Shown: positions 25,730-35,383 of the stretch, piece after piece | Numbering within the stretch: position 1 is the first letter of the stretch | Layout: the number at the start of each line of letters is the position of its first letter | Assembly (NCBI RefSeq): GCF_037940415.1 | Contig: NZ_CP149798.1 | Coordinates: forward strand, 1,856,501 to 1,920,500 | DNA from: Streptomyces sp. f51 | Lineage (GTDB): Bacteria; Actinomycetota; Actinomycetes; Streptomycetales; Streptomycetaceae | Direction: 5' to 3' | DNA: 64,000 nucleotides | The notes under the pieces: model-generated | The model's input: only the letters and a program-made list of their open reading frames with translations | Database searches by the model: none | What the model was told of the DNA's origin: nothing | Made by a program: the position numbers and the translations under genes

Positions 25730-27844
25730 GTGAGCACCGAGCGACCCGACAACGACGCGACCGATCCCGTCGGGGGTCACGCCAGGGGTCCCGTCGAGAG
25801 CCCCGCAGACGACGCCGCCACGGATCCCCCCGAGCGGGCCGTCACGGATCCCGCCGGGGACTCGACGCCGGAACCCGCAGGCGACCGGGCCGTGACGCCC
25901 GAGGAGGACCGGGCCGGGGCAGCGACGGACGGGCCCGCGGAGTCCGGGGACGGTCCGGACGATGCCCAGGCCGAGGATCCCGACAAGGACCCCGCCCAGG
26001 CGGCGAGCGGTGGGACGGCGGAGTCCGGGGACGGTCCTGAGCAGGCGCGGGAGCAGGCCACGGGGCTCGACGAGGTCGGCGAGGGCCCGGCCGGGGCGGC
26101 GAGCGGCGGGACCGCGGAGTCCGCCGGTCCGGAGCATGAGCAGACGCCCGTGCGGACCGCTGGGCTCGACGAGGGCCCGGCCGGGACGGCGAGCGGCGGG
26201 ACCGCGGAGTCCGGGGACGGTCCCCACGAGGACCAGGCCGAGACCGACCGGGGCGAGGCGGTCCTGGCGTCCGGGGCCGGGTCCCGTGAGGAGTCGGTGC
26301 CTCTCGTAGGGGGCGGCCTCGGTCGGCAGCCCGAGGGTTCCGCCGGTGCCACCGAGGGCGCCCGGGGCCGGCGGCGGACGCCGGCGGCCGTCGCCTCCGT
26401 CGTCGCCGCGGTGCTGCTCGTCGGGGGCGGCGGCGCCTACTTCGCCGCTACGGCCTCCGGCGGCGGCCGTTCCGGCACCCCCGGCGCCGACGGGAGCACT
26501 CCCCCGCCGCTCGCCCTCGACGGCTACGTCGCCGGCGCCACAGGCGGAACCGCCGGTATCGCGCCCGGTGAGCCCAACCCCTACGGCACGACCTACCGCG
26601 CGAGCGGCCCGCTCCCCTCGGGTCCCGGCTCGGCGCACGTGCGCTGGGCCGAGGGCGCGGTGACCCGGACCGAGGTGGCCCGGCTCGCGAAGGCACTGGG
26701 CCTGGCGGGCACGCCCCGGCTCACCGGGGACGCCTGGACGGTCGGCAGCGTCAAGGACGGCAACGAGCCGAATCTGCGGGTCACCGCGCAGGCCCCGGGA
26801 ACCTGGACCTTCAGCTCCTCCCTGCCGGGGAGCGACAACTGCGTCAAGGGCAGGATGTGCCCGCTCACGGACAGCGGCTCCCCGGCCGATCCCGGACCGG
26901 CCCCGGTGAGCGTGGCCGCGGCGGAGAAGGCGGCGGCGCCCGTGCTGAAGGCGGTGGGCCAGGACGACGCGAAGCTGGACGCGAGCCAGCTCATGAACCA
27001 GGTGCGGGTGGTGAACGCCGACCCGGTGGTGGGCGGACTGCCCACGTACGGGTGGACGACCGGTCTGCGGATCGGCGCGGACGGTCATGTCGTCGGCGGC
27101 AGCGGCCAGTTGAAGACTCCGGTGGAGGGCGACGCGTACCCGGTCGTCGGCGCGAAGAAGACGCTGGACCTGATGAACGGGTCGGCGCCGGCCACGGACG
27201 GCCGTCGCATGGGCATCGGCGGCTGCGCCAGCCCCGTACCGCTGAAGGACCGGGACGAGATGCCGTGCGAGCACCCCTCCCCGGCGAAGCCGGAGACGGT
27301 GACCGTCGAGAAGGCCACCTTCGGGCTGGCGGCGCAGCGCGCCGACGGGCGCCAGGCGCTGGTGCCGTCCTGGCTGTTCGAGGTGCGGTCGCCGGGCGCG
27401 GGGGACACGTACACGGTGACGCATCCAGCGGTCGACCCGGCGTTCCTGGCCTCGCCGGAGTCGCCGGCGCCGCCGAGCGCGGATCCGTCCCTGCCGGTGC
27501 CGGTCCCGTCCGGCGGGACTTCCTCACCGGCCGCCACGCGGGACGTCGCCGTCCAGGGCTACACGGCCCACGGCCGTGATCTGGCCGTCGACTTCACCGG
27601 CGGGGTGTGCGCCGACTACACGGTGTCGGCGAGCGAGAGCGCGGCCAAGGTCACCGTCACCGTGACGGCGAAGCCCTGGAAGAACAAGGTCTGCATCATG
27701 ATCGCCAAGATCTACGAGCGGACGGTGCGCCTGGACGCCCCGCTCGGGGACCGCCCGGTCGTGGGCAGTGACGGCAAGGCGATCCACCAGGGCCGCTTCG
27801 GTGTGCCCGAGACCGCCGGGGCGTCGGCGGCGGGGCCCCGCTAG
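25730..27844 (+). CDS. Single-pass membrane protein with repetitive acidic cytoplasmic region
   Basis: About 704 residues. GTG at 25730 follows GAAGGAG; a longer frame to 25589 is unsupported. Residues 1 to about 205 are disordered, acidic and repetitive, with the 12-residue unit ASGGTAESGDGP occurring three times (one copy altered). Then a basic RRRTP and one membrane helix (about 215-240), then a large extracytoplasmic part of alpha/beta character without recognised catalytic motifs. Topology suggests a cytoplasmic tail and an outer sensor or scaffold domain. Function unknown. A bidirectional terminator follows. Confidence 0.82.
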   Translation: MSTERPDNDATDPVGGHARGPVESPADDAATDPPERAVTDPAGDSTPEPAGDRAVTPEEDRAGAATDGPAESGDGPDDAQAEDPDKDPAQAASGGTAESGDGPEQAREQATGLDEVGEGPAGAASGGTAESAGPEHEQTPVRTAGLDEGPAGTASGGTAESGDGPHEDQAETDRGEAVLASGAGSREESVPLVGGGLGRQPEGSAGATEGARGRRRTPAAVASVVAAVLLVGGGGAYFAATASGGGRSGTPGADGSTPPPLALDGYVAGATGGTAGIAPGEPNPYGTTYRASGPLPSGPGSAHVRWAEGAVTRTEVARLAKALGLAGTPRLTGDAWTVGSVKDGNEPNLRVTAQAPGTWTFSSSLPGSDNCVKGRMCPLTDSGSPADPGPAPVSVAAAEKAAAPVLKAVGQDDAKLDASQLMNQVRVVNADPVVGGLPTYGWTTGLRIGADGHVVGGSGQLKTPVEGDAYPVVGAKKTLDLMNGSAPATDGRRMGIGGCASPVPLKDRDEMPCEHPSPAKPETVTVEKATFGLAAQRADGRQALVPSWLFEVRSPGAGDTYTVTHPAVDPAFLASPESPAPPSADPSLPVPVPSGGTSSPAATRDVAVQGYTAHGRDLAVDFTGGVCADYTVSASESAAKVTVTVTAKPWKNKVCIMIAKIYERTVRLDAPLGDRPVVGSDGKAIHQGRFGVPETAGASAAGPR

Positions 27845-27865
27845 CGGCGGACCGGACCGGACACG

Positions 27866-27905
27866 CGAAGGCGGCGTCCCCCTCAACGGGGGAACGCCGC
27901 CTTCG
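27866..27905. terminator. Bidirectional terminator
   Basis: Stem of 17 pairs with one bulged A (27866-27882 with 27888-27905), 5-nt loop, between the convergent membrane protein and erpA genes. Confidence 0.8.
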
Positions 27906-27965
27906 TCCGTACGTCGCGTACGCGCGCCCGGGCAGCGGGCCTCGCGGGCCCGGCCGGTGGGCGGA

Positions 27966-28322
27966 CTAGCTGAAGGAGTCGCCGCAGGCGCAGGAGCCCG
28001 TCGCGTTCGGGTTGTCGATCGTGAAGCCCTGCTTCTCGATAGTGTCCACGAAGTCGATCGAGGCGCCGCCCAGGTACGGGGCGCTCATGCGGTCGGTGAC
28101 GACCTTCACACCGTCGAAGTCCTTCACGACGTCGCCGTCGAGGGAGCGCTCGTCGAAGAAGAGCTGGTACCGCAGGCCGGAGCAGCCGCCGGGCTGAACG
28201 GCGACGCGCAGCGCCAGATCCTCGCGGCCTTCCTGGTCGAGCAGGGCCTTGACCTTGGCCGCAGCGGCGTCGGACAGGATGATGCCGTCGTTCACGGTGG
28301 TGGTCTCGTCCGATACGGACAT
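27966..28322 (-). CDS. erpA: Iron-sulfur cluster insertion protein (HesB/IscA/ErpA family)
   Basis: 118 residues, an A-type Fe-S carrier. The three conserved cysteines are in GGCSGLRY (C47) and SCACGDSF (C111, C113). It delivers Fe-S clusters to apoproteins, plausibly including the Rieske protein and NadA encoded nearby. GGGAGAAGC precedes the ATG. Divergent from nadA across a 336-nt region with several inverted repeats. Confidence 0.95.
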   Translation of the reverse strand: MSVSDETTTVNDGIILSDAAAAKVKALLDQEGREDLALRVAVQPGGCSGLRYQLFFDERSLDGDVVKDFDGVKVVTDRMSAPYLGGASIDFVDTIEKQGFTIDNPNATGSCACGDSFS

Positions 28323-28515
28323 CTGCTTCTCTCCCGGGTTGTACGGAGACTGCTTGCCGCAGGTTGCAACCGGCGGGGCCGCGGATTCATTCCGGGGCCG
28401 AGCTCATGTCTTCTGCCTTCTCTCTTCATGCTCGCACACACGCCCGCGCACGAACACCGACCTGTGGACAACCCCACGGACACCTCGGTGTCACCCGCCG
28501 GAGAGGCGACCGGGA

Positions 28516-28570
28516 TTCACGTCACATGGACGCTATGGCCATCGTCAACGTGACGTGAAGCGGTTATGAT
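28516..28570 (+). promoter_or_regulatory. nadA control region with nested inverted repeats
   Basis: TTCACGTCA (28516-28524) and TGACGTGAA (28551-28559) are perfect 9-bp inverted repeats 26 nt apart. The right copy also pairs with CGTCA at 28543-28547 across 3 nt. A TATGAT -10 element follows at 28565-28570. A repressor binding here would cover the -35 zone. A separate 10-bp palindrome, GGTTGCAACC, lies at 28362-28371 nearer erpA. Nothing else is seen in the gap. Confidence 0.55.
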
Positions 28571-28658
28571 AGATAGCGTCAAATAGACGAAAAGGCATCG
28601 TTCCGCCGGACCCCGCTCCACGGGCCCGGCGACCCGCAGAACAGAAAGGGTGCGTGTC

Positions 28659-29843
28659 GTGACCACCGCCCAGACCCAGGAGCTCGACGTACAGCCGACG
28701 CCCCTCGCCCTGCTGCTGCTCGGCCGCCAGGCCGACCCGAAGAGCGAGCGCGGCGTCGAGTGCCCCGGCGACCTGCCCTCGCCGTCCGACCCCGATCTGG
28801 TCGAGCGCGCCCGGGCGGCCAAGGAGAAGCTCGGCGACAAGGTCTTCGTGCTCGGCCACCACTACCAGCGCGACGAGGTCATCCAGTTCGCTGACGTCAC
28901 GGGTGACTCGTTCAAGCTGGCCCGTGACGCGGCGGCACGCCCGGAAGCCGAGTACATCGTCTTCTGCGGTGTGCACTTCATGGCGGAGTCGGCCGACATC
29001 CTCACGGGCGACTCCCAGAAGGTCGTCCTGCCGGACCTCGCCGCGGGCTGCTCGATGGCCGACATGGCCACCGCCGAGCAGGTCGCCGAGTGCTGGGACG
29101 TCCTGACCGAGGCCGGCATCGCCGACCGGGTCGTGCCCGTCTCGTACATGAACTCCTCCGCCGACATCAAGGCGTTCACCGGCAGGCACGGCGGCACGAT
29201 CTGTACGTCGTCGAACGCCGAGCGCGCCCTGGAGTGGGCCTTCGAGCAGGGCTCCCAGGTGCTGTTCCTGCCCGACCAGCACCTCGGCCGCAACACCGCC
29301 GTCCGAGACATGGGCATGTCCCTGGACGACTGCGTGGTCTACAACCCGCACAAGCCCAACGGCGGGCTGACCGCGGAGGAGCTGCGCGGCGCGAAGATGA
29401 TCCTGTGGCGCGGCCACTGCTCGGTGCACGGCCGCTTCAGCGTGGACTCGGTGAACGACGTGCGCGAGCGCATCCCCGGCGTGAACGTCCTCGTGCACCC
29501 GGAGTGCAAGCACGAGGTCGTGGCGGCGGCGGACTACGTCGGCTCCACGGAGTACATCATCAAGGCCCTGGAGGCCGCCCCGGCCGGCTCCAAGTGGGCG
29601 ATCGGCACGGAGCTGAACCTCGTACGGCGGCTCGCGAACCGGTACGCGCCCGAGGGCAAGGAGATCGTCTTCCTCGACAAGACGGTCTGCTTCTGCTCGA
29701 CGATGAACCGCATCGACCTGCCGCACCTGGTGTGGACCCTGGAGTCCCTCGCCGAGGGCAACCTGGTCAACCGCATCGAGGTCGACAAGGAGACCGAGAA
29801 GTACGCGAAGCTGGCCCTGGAGCGGATGCTGGCCCTGCCGTAG
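28659..29843 (+). CDS. nadA: Quinolinate synthase A
   Basis: 394 residues from GTG at 28659, chosen because AAAGGG lies 8 nt before it (a GTG at 28650 is poorly placed). Cluster-ligating Cys candidates are in FCGVHFMAES, CSMADMA-type and CKHEV/CFCSTMN segments; the substrate-binding HYQRDEV, MNSSADIKA and HGRFSVDSV are conserved. It condenses iminoaspartate and DHAP to quinolinate for NAD synthesis using a 4Fe-4S cluster, consistent with the neighbouring erpA. nadB and nadC are not downstream in this window. Confidence 0.96.
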   Translation: MTTAQTQELDVQPTPLALLLLGRQADPKSERGVECPGDLPSPSDPDLVERARAAKEKLGDKVFVLGHHYQRDEVIQFADVTGDSFKLARDAAARPEAEYIVFCGVHFMAESADILTGDSQKVVLPDLAAGCSMADMATAEQVAECWDVLTEAGIADRVVPVSYMNSSADIKAFTGRHGGTICTSSNAERALEWAFEQGSQVLFLPDQHLGRNTAVRDMGMSLDDCVVYNPHKPNGGLTAEELRGAKMILWRGHCSVHGRFSVDSVNDVRERIPGVNVLVHPECKHEVVAAADYVGSTEYIIKALEAAPAGSKWAIGTELNLVRRLANRYAPEGKEIVFLDKTVCFCSTMNRIDLPHLVWTLESLAEGNLVNRIEVDKETEKYAKLALERMLALP

Positions 29844-29889
29844 CCGCTCCCGTGCCGCGGCCGCGGGCCGAGCGCGGCACGTCGCACAC

Positions 29890-29929
29890 ACGAAGAGGCG
29901 CCCCTCGTGACCGAGGGGCGCCTCTTCGT
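29890..29929. terminator. Strong bidirectional terminator
   Basis: Perfect 18-bp stem (29890-29907 with 29912-29929) and 4-nt loop between convergent nadA and the RND permease gene. Confidence 0.88.
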
Positions 29930-29943
29930 CGTCGCGACCGGGA

Positions 29944-32900
29944 TCAGACCCCGGCGGGCTCCGGGGACTTGTCCTCGTCGTCCACGGCGTCGGTGTCGAC
30001 TCCGGTGCCGGTGCCGGCGCCGGACTTCGCCTCCCGCTTCGCCGCCTTCTTCACGGCCCGGCGCTCCTTGCGGAGTTCGAGCATCGCGTAGAGCGTCGGG
30101 ACGAGCAGCAGCGTCAGCAGCGTCGAGGTGATGAGGCCGCCGATCACGACCACCGCGAGCGGCTGCGCGATGAAGCCGCCCTCACCGGTCACGCCCAGCG
30201 CCATCGGCAGCAGCGCGAAGATCGTCGCCAGGGCCGTCATGAGGATCGGGCGGAGCCGGTGCCGGCCGCCCTCGATCACGGCCTCGACCACGCCGTAGCC
30301 CTGTGCCCGGTACTGGTTGACGAGGTCGATCAGCACGATCGCGTTCGTCACCACGATGCCGATGAGCATCAGCATGCCGATCATCGCGGGGACACCCATC
30401 GGGGTGCCCGTGAGGACGAGCAGGCCGATCGCGCCGGTCGCCGCGAACGGGATCGACACGAGCAGGATCAGCGGCTGGACGAGCGAGCGGAACGTCGCCA
30501 CCAGCAGCATGAAGACGATCGCGATCGCCGCGAGCATCGCCAGGCCCAGGTTCTTGAACGCGTCGCTCTGGTCCGAGGAGACACCGCCGATCGAGGCGGT
30601 GGCACCGGCGGGGAGCTTCAGCTTGCCGAGCTTCGCCGAGAGGTCGGCGCTGACCGCGCCGGTGTTGTCACCGGTCGGCTTGGCGGTGATCGTGGCGGCG
30701 CGCTGGCCGTCGATGCGGGTCATCGAGACCGGCCCGTCGACGAGCTTCACGTCCGCGATGTCACCGAGCTTCACCGCGCCGAGCCGCAGCGCGCGCAGCT
30801 CCTCGATCGTTGTGACCGGCTTCGCGGACCTGATGACGACGTCCCGCTCGGTGTCGTCCAGGATCGCCTTGCCGGTGGTCGTGCCGCGCACCGCCTGGGT
30901 GACGGCCGCGCCGAGGGTGGCGTCGTTGAAACCGGCCGCCGCGGCCTTGGAGTTGGCCCGGACCGAGACGCGCGGGACGCTCTGGGAGAGGTCGCTCGTG
31001 ACGTCGGTGACGTCGTCCAGCTTCGCGACCTCGTCGCGGACCTGGCCGGCCGCCTCGCGCAGCACGCCCGCGTCCGCCGCCTTCACGACGACCTTGAGGT
31101 CCTGGCTGCCGAAGGCGTCACCGGCGGCGACCGTGGTGGTGCCGAGTCCGGAGAGCTCGCCGAGCCCCTTCTCGATGCGGTCCTGCACGTCCTTGGCGGA
31201 CGCGGAGTCCTCCAGCATGACCTGGTAGGACGCCTGGTTGGTGTCCGTACCGCCGCCGAAGGCCGCCATGAAGCCGGAGGAGCCGATGGTGACCTGGTAG
31301 TCCTTGACGCCCTTGACGCCGCCGAGGAGCTTCTCGATCTTCTTGGCCTGCGCGTCGGTCGCGGCCAGGCTGGTGCCCGGCTTCAGCGCCTGCTTGACGG
31401 TGAGGACCTTCTGCTCGCCCTGGTCGAAGAAGTTCGTCTTCAGCAGGGGCGCCATGCCGAACGTGCCGACGAGGATCGCGGCCGCGATGAGCAGGCTGGT
31501 CACCCGGCGGCGGGTCGCGAAGCGCAGGACGGGGACGTAGAAGCGCTGGAGACGGCTGCGCTCCTCCTTCTCCTCGGCCTTGCGGCGGGCCTCCTCGGCG
31601 TCCGCCGGGGTGCCCTTGGGCGCGCGCAGGAACCAGTACGAGAGCACGGGGACGACCGTCAGCGAGACGAGCAGGGACGCGAGCAGCGCGGCCGTGACCG
31701 TGAGGCTGAAGGAGCCGAACAGTTCGCCGACCATGCCGCCGGTCAGACCGATCGGCAGGAAGACGGCGACGGTGGTGAGCGTCGAGGAGGTGACCGCTCC
31801 GGCCACCTCGCGGACCGCGGTGAGGATCGCCTCCTGGCGCTCCTCGCCGTATCCGAGGTGCCGCTTGATGTTCTCCAGGACGACGATCGAGTCGTCGACG
31901 ACCCGGCCGATCGCGATGGTGAGCGCGCCCAGCGTCAGCATGTTGAGCGACAGGTCGCGGGTCCACAGCACGATCAGGGCCAGCACGACGGACAGCGGGA
32001 TGGACACCGCGGTGACCAGCGTCGAGCGGACCGAGGCCAGGAAGAGCAGGATGACCAGGACCGCGAACAGCAGACCGAGGGCGCCCTCGGTGGTCAGTCC
32101 GTGGATGGACTTGGAGACCGCAGGGCCCTGGTCGCTGACGACGGTGATCGTCGCGCCCTTGCCCAGGTCGGCCCGCAGGCCGGGCAGCTTGTCCTTGACC
32201 GCGTCGGAGATGGCGACGGCGCTGCCGTCGTGGGCCATGGTGACGGTGACGGCGAGGCTCGGGCGGCCGTCGGTGCGCGTGATGGAGTCGGCCGCGGCCT
32301 GCTGCTGCTCGACGGTGGCGACGCTCGCGAGACGCACGGGCTTCTTGCCGGGCGCGCCCGGGACCATCAGGTCCTGGATCTGGCCGAGCGAGGTGAAGCC
32401 GCCGCCGACCCGCACGGTGCGGTTGCTGCCGTCCTGGTCGAAGGATCCGGCAGGGACGGTCGCGCCGCCCGCCTGGAGCGCCTGGCCGAGCGCGGCCGGG
32501 GTGAGGCCGGCCTTCGCCAGCTTCTTGTCGTCGGGCGTGACCGTGACCTGGAGGTCACGCACACCGGCGACCTGGACCCGGCCGACGCCGTCGATGCCCT
32601 CGAGCGAGGGGACCACGGTGCGGTCGAGCCGGTCGGCGAGCGCCTGCTGGTCCCGGCCGGAGGTGACGGCGAGGACGACGGTCGGCATGTCGTCGGTGGA
32701 GCCGGCGATGACCTGCGGGTCGACGGAGTCGGGGAGCTGGGAGCTGACCCGGTTGACGGCCTGCTGGACGTCGGCGACGAGCTGCTTGGTGTCGTTGCCG
32801 TAGTCGAAGGACGCCATGATGACGGCGTTGCCCTCGCTCGCGGTGGAGGTGACACCGGTGATGCCGTCGACGGCCTGGAGGCTGTTCTCGACCGGCTCGA

Positions 32901-33093
32901 CGACCTGCTTCTCGACCACGTCGGGAGACGCACCCTGGTACGGCGCGAGCACCGACACCACGGGCAGTTCGATGGTGGGCAGCAACTGCTGCTTGAGCTG
33001 GGGGATCGCTATCGCCCCGAAGACGAGCGCGACGATCGACATCAGCCCGATGAGGGCCCGCTGCGCGAGGCTGAATCTGGACAGCCAGGACAT
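29944..33093 (-). CDS. RND (AcrB/HAE-type) efflux permease
   Basis: About 1049 residues with twelve membrane helices in two halves and two large extracytoplasmic loops. The N-terminal helix is followed by PQLKQQLLPTIELPVV, typical of AcrB-like proteins, and the helix-4 region GALTIAIGRVVDDSIVVLENI carries the proton-relay Asp pair. ATG at 33093 follows AGAGAGA. It probably exports drugs or lipids by proton antiport, but no membrane fusion partner is adjacent. It lies 156 nt downstream of, and same strand as, a two-component system that may control it. Confidence 0.93.
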   Translation of the reverse strand: MSWLSRFSLAQRALIGLMSIVALVFGAIAIPQLKQQLLPTIELPVVSVLAPYQGASPDVVEKQVVEPVENSLQAVDGITGVTSTASEGNAVIMASFDYGNDTKQLVADVQQAVNRVSSQLPDSVDPQVIAGSTDDMPTVVLAVTSGRDQQALADRLDRTVVPSLEGIDGVGRVQVAGVRDLQVTVTPDDKKLAKAGLTPAALGQALQAGGATVPAGSFDQDGSNRTVRVGGGFTSLGQIQDLMVPGAPGKKPVRLASVATVEQQQAAADSITRTDGRPSLAVTVTMAHDGSAVAISDAVKDKLPGLRADLGKGATITVVSDQGPAVSKSIHGLTTEGALGLLFAVLVILLFLASVRSTLVTAVSIPLSVVLALIVLWTRDLSLNMLTLGALTIAIGRVVDDSIVVLENIKRHLGYGEERQEAILTAVREVAGAVTSSTLTTVAVFLPIGLTGGMVGELFGSFSLTVTAALLASLLVSLTVVPVLSYWFLRAPKGTPADAEEARRKAEEKEERSRLQRFYVPVLRFATRRRVTSLLIAAAILVGTFGMAPLLKTNFFDQGEQKVLTVKQALKPGTSLAATDAQAKKIEKLLGGVKGVKDYQVTIGSSGFMAAFGGGTDTNQASYQVMLEDSASAKDVQDRIEKGLGELSGLGTTTVAAGDAFGSQDLKVVVKAADAGVLREAAGQVRDEVAKLDDVTDVTSDLSQSVPRVSVRANSKAAAAGFNDATLGAAVTQAVRGTTTGKAILDDTERDVVIRSAKPVTTIEELRALRLGAVKLGDIADVKLVDGPVSMTRIDGQRAATITAKPTGDNTGAVSADLSAKLGKLKLPAGATASIGGVSSDQSDAFKNLGLAMLAAIAIVFMLLVATFRSLVQPLILLVSIPFAATGAIGLLVLTGTPMGVPAMIGMLMLIGIVVTNAIVLIDLVNQYRAQGYGVVEAVIEGGRHRLRPILMTALATIFALLPMALGVTGEGGFIAQPLAVVVIGGLITSTLLTLLLVPTLYAMLELRKERRAVKKAAKREAKSGAGTGTGVDTDAVDDEDKSPEPAGV

Positions 33094-33249
33094 GGGTGGT
33101 GGGTCTCTCTTCCGTGGTTCGAGCGGAAAGCGGGGGACGGGGGAACTCCCCACGTCACACCCTGGGCCATGAACGGGCGGTGATCCGTAGCCCCTGGGTC
33201 CATTTCCTTACCCGGAACCTACTCCAGGCGCAGTACGCCCGGGTAACGC

Positions 33250-33927
33250 TCAGTCCACCCTCGGGCGGACCAGACCCGACTCGTAGGCGATGACCACCAG
33301 CTGGGCCCTGTCACGGGCGCCCAGTTTGGCCATGGCCCGGTTGACGTGCGTCTTCACCGTGAGCGGACTCACTTCGAGACGTTCGGCGATCTCGTCGTTG
33401 GACAGGCCCGCGGCGACCTGGACGAGCACCTCGCGCTCGCGCCCGGTGAGCGCGCCGAGCCGCTCGGAGCGGGCGGTGTCCGGCCCGTCGTCGTCGCCCT
33501 GGGCGAGGAAGCGGGCGATGAGTCCCTTGGTCGCCGCCGGGGACAGCAGGGCCTCGCCGCCCGCGGCGATCCGGATGGCGTTCAGCAGTTCGTCGGGCTC
33601 GGCGCCCTTGCCGAGGAACCCGGAGGCGCCGGCGCGCAGCGACTGCACCACGTACTCGTCGACCTCGAAGGTGGTCAGCATCACGACCCGTACGTGCGCG
33701 AGGCCCGGGTCCGCGGTGATCATCCGGGTGGCGGCGAGTCCGTCGGTGCCGGGCATCCTGATGTCCATCAGCACCACGTCGGCCCGCTCGTCCCGGGTCA
33801 CGGCCACGGCCTGGGCGCCGTCGGACGCCTCCCCGACGACCTCCATGTCGGGCTCCGAGTCGACCAGCACGCGAAAGGCGCTGCGCAGCAGGGCCTGGTC
33901 GTCGGCGAGCACGACACGGATCGTCAT
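33250..33927 (-). CDS. NarL/LuxR-family response regulator
   Basis: 225 residues: a receiver with D8-D10 acidic pocket, phospho-acceptor D55 in LMDIRMPG and the conserved Lys in FLGKGAEPDEL, then a LuxR helix-turn-helix (LTGREREVL...SNDEIAERL...TVKTHV). The ATG overlaps the sensor kinase stop by 4 nt. It likely regulates the RND gene downstream. Confidence 0.95.
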   Translation of the reverse strand: MTIRVVLADDQALLRSAFRVLVDSEPDMEVVGEASDGAQAVAVTRDERADVVLMDIRMPGTDGLAATRMITADPGLAHVRVVMLTTFEVDEYVVQSLRAGASGFLGKGAEPDELLNAIRIAAGGEALLSPAATKGLIARFLAQGDDDGPDTARSERLGALTGREREVLVQVAAGLSNDEIAERLEVSPLTVKTHVNRAMAKLGARDRAQLVVIAYESGLVRPRVD

Positions 33928-35198
33928 ACGGGGTCCCCCAGGGCCGAGGCGCGGTTCTTGACCGGAAGGATCGCATGGACGCGGAAGCCGCCTCCGTAGC
34001 GGGGACCGGTCGTGCAGCTCCCGCCGATCGCGGTGACGCGCTCGCGCATGCCGAGCAGCCCGTGGCCGCCGCCCTCCTGCGGTCCGGTGTCCGGCCCGAA
34101 GTCGCTCCCGGGTCCTGGGCCGGTGTCCTGGGCGGTTCCCGTGCCGTGTCCCGGGCCGTTGTCGAGGACGGTCACCTCGACCACCGGTCCGACCCGCACC
34201 ACGCTGACCTCGGCCTTCGCTCCCGGACCCGCGTGCTTGCGCACATTGGTCAGGGCCTCCTGGATCACCCGGTACGCGGCGAGGTCCGCGGCCGCGGGCA
34301 GCACCGTGCCGGAGTCGGAGCGGGCCACCTCGACGGGGAGCCCCGCGTTGCGGAAGGTGTCCGCGAGCTCGTCGAGCCGGGCCAGCCCGGGGGCGGGTTC
34401 GGTCGGGGCCTCGGGGTCGCCGGACTGGCGCAGCAGGCCCACGGTGGCGCGCAGCTCGTTCAGCGCGGACCGGCTGGCCTCCCGTACGTGGGCGAGGGCC
34501 TCCTTGGCCTGGTCGGGGCGCCTGTCCATGACGTGGGCTGCGACTCCGGCCTGGACGTTGACGAGCGCGATGTGGTGGGCGACGACGTCGTGGAGGTCGC
34601 GGGCGATCCGGAGCCGCTCCTCGGCGACGCGGCGGCGTGCCTCCTCCTCACGGGTGCGTTCGGCCCGCAGCGCGCGTTCCTTGATGGCGTGCACGAAGGC
34701 GCGCCTGCTGCGGACGGCGTCACCGGCCGCGGCGGCCATGCCGGTCCACGCGAACACGCCGAGATTCTCCTGGGCGTACCAGGGCAGCGGTCCCGCGAGC
34801 ATGGCGACGGCCGTCAGGAGCGTCATGGTGAGCAGACCGACGCGCCAGGTGGTGGGGCGGTCGGTGGCCGAGGCCACGGTGTAGAGGGCGACGACGGCGG
34901 ACATGGCCACCGGGGCGCGGGGGTCGGCGGTCACCAGTTCCACCAGGGAGACGCCGACGGTCGCGGCGAGGACCTTCATCGGGGCGCGGCGGCGGAAGAC
35001 CAGGGCGGCGGCGCCGAGCACCATCAGGGCGAGGCTGAGGGCGTCCGGGGTGCGGGCGCTCCAGGTCGTGCCGTCGCCGCCGTGCGAGTCGACGAAGGAG
35101 CCGGCCACCATGGCGGCGAGGACGCCCGCGGCGAGGCCGGCGTCCAGGGCGAGGCGGTGCTCCCGCAGCCAGTCCCGCATACGCTCCAGGGTGCTCAC
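33924..35198 (-). CDS. HisKA_3-type sensor histidine kinase
   Basis: About 424 residues: four or five N-terminal membrane helices, a dimerisation helix with the phospho-His in RDLHDVVAHHIALV, and a HATPase_c domain with LDNGPGHG and GGHGLLGMRERV. Between these last two is a Gly/Pro/Thr-rich low-complexity insert. GTG at 35198 is preferred; ATG at 35180 is possible. A longer open frame to 35690 only reads through the 120-bp DNA repeats and is rejected. Signals to the overlapping response regulator. Confidence 0.9.
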   Translation of the reverse strand: MSTLERMRDWLREHRLALDAGLAAGVLAAMVAGSFVDSHGGDGTTWSARTPDALSLALMVLGAAALVFRRRAPMKVLAATVGVSLVELVTADPRAPVAMSAVVALYTVASATDRPTTWRVGLLTMTLLTAVAMLAGPLPWYAQENLGVFAWTGMAAAAGDAVRSRRAFVHAIKERALRAERTREEEARRRVAEERLRIARDLHDVVAHHIALVNVQAGVAAHVMDRRPDQAKEALAHVREASRSALNELRATVGLLRQSGDPEAPTEPAPGLARLDELADTFRNAGLPVEVARSDSGTVLPAAADLAAYRVIQEALTNVRKHAGPGAKAEVSVVRVGPVVEVTVLDNGPGHGTGTAQDTGPGPGSDFGPDTGPQEGGGHGLLGMRERVTAIGGSCTTGPRYGGGFRVHAILPVKNRASALGDPV

Positions 35199-35383
35199 CG
35201 GGTCCACGGTACGGGGCCCTGCCGGGCTGGGAACCGGGTGGTACGGCGCGATTCTCCCGACCGGGGCGGGGTGCGGTCCCCCGGCCGGGGCACGGGGTGT
35301 CGCGCCCGGGAGCGTGGATGGAGCCCGGGGGCACCCGGCCGCGACGGGCGCTGCACCTCCCACGTCCCGACCGAAACACGGGT

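Noticed and set aside
22960..25752. Open frame of 930 codons on the minus strand
   Set aside because: Covers the desulfurase fusion antisense and adoK out of frame; Arg/Pro-rich, no domain.
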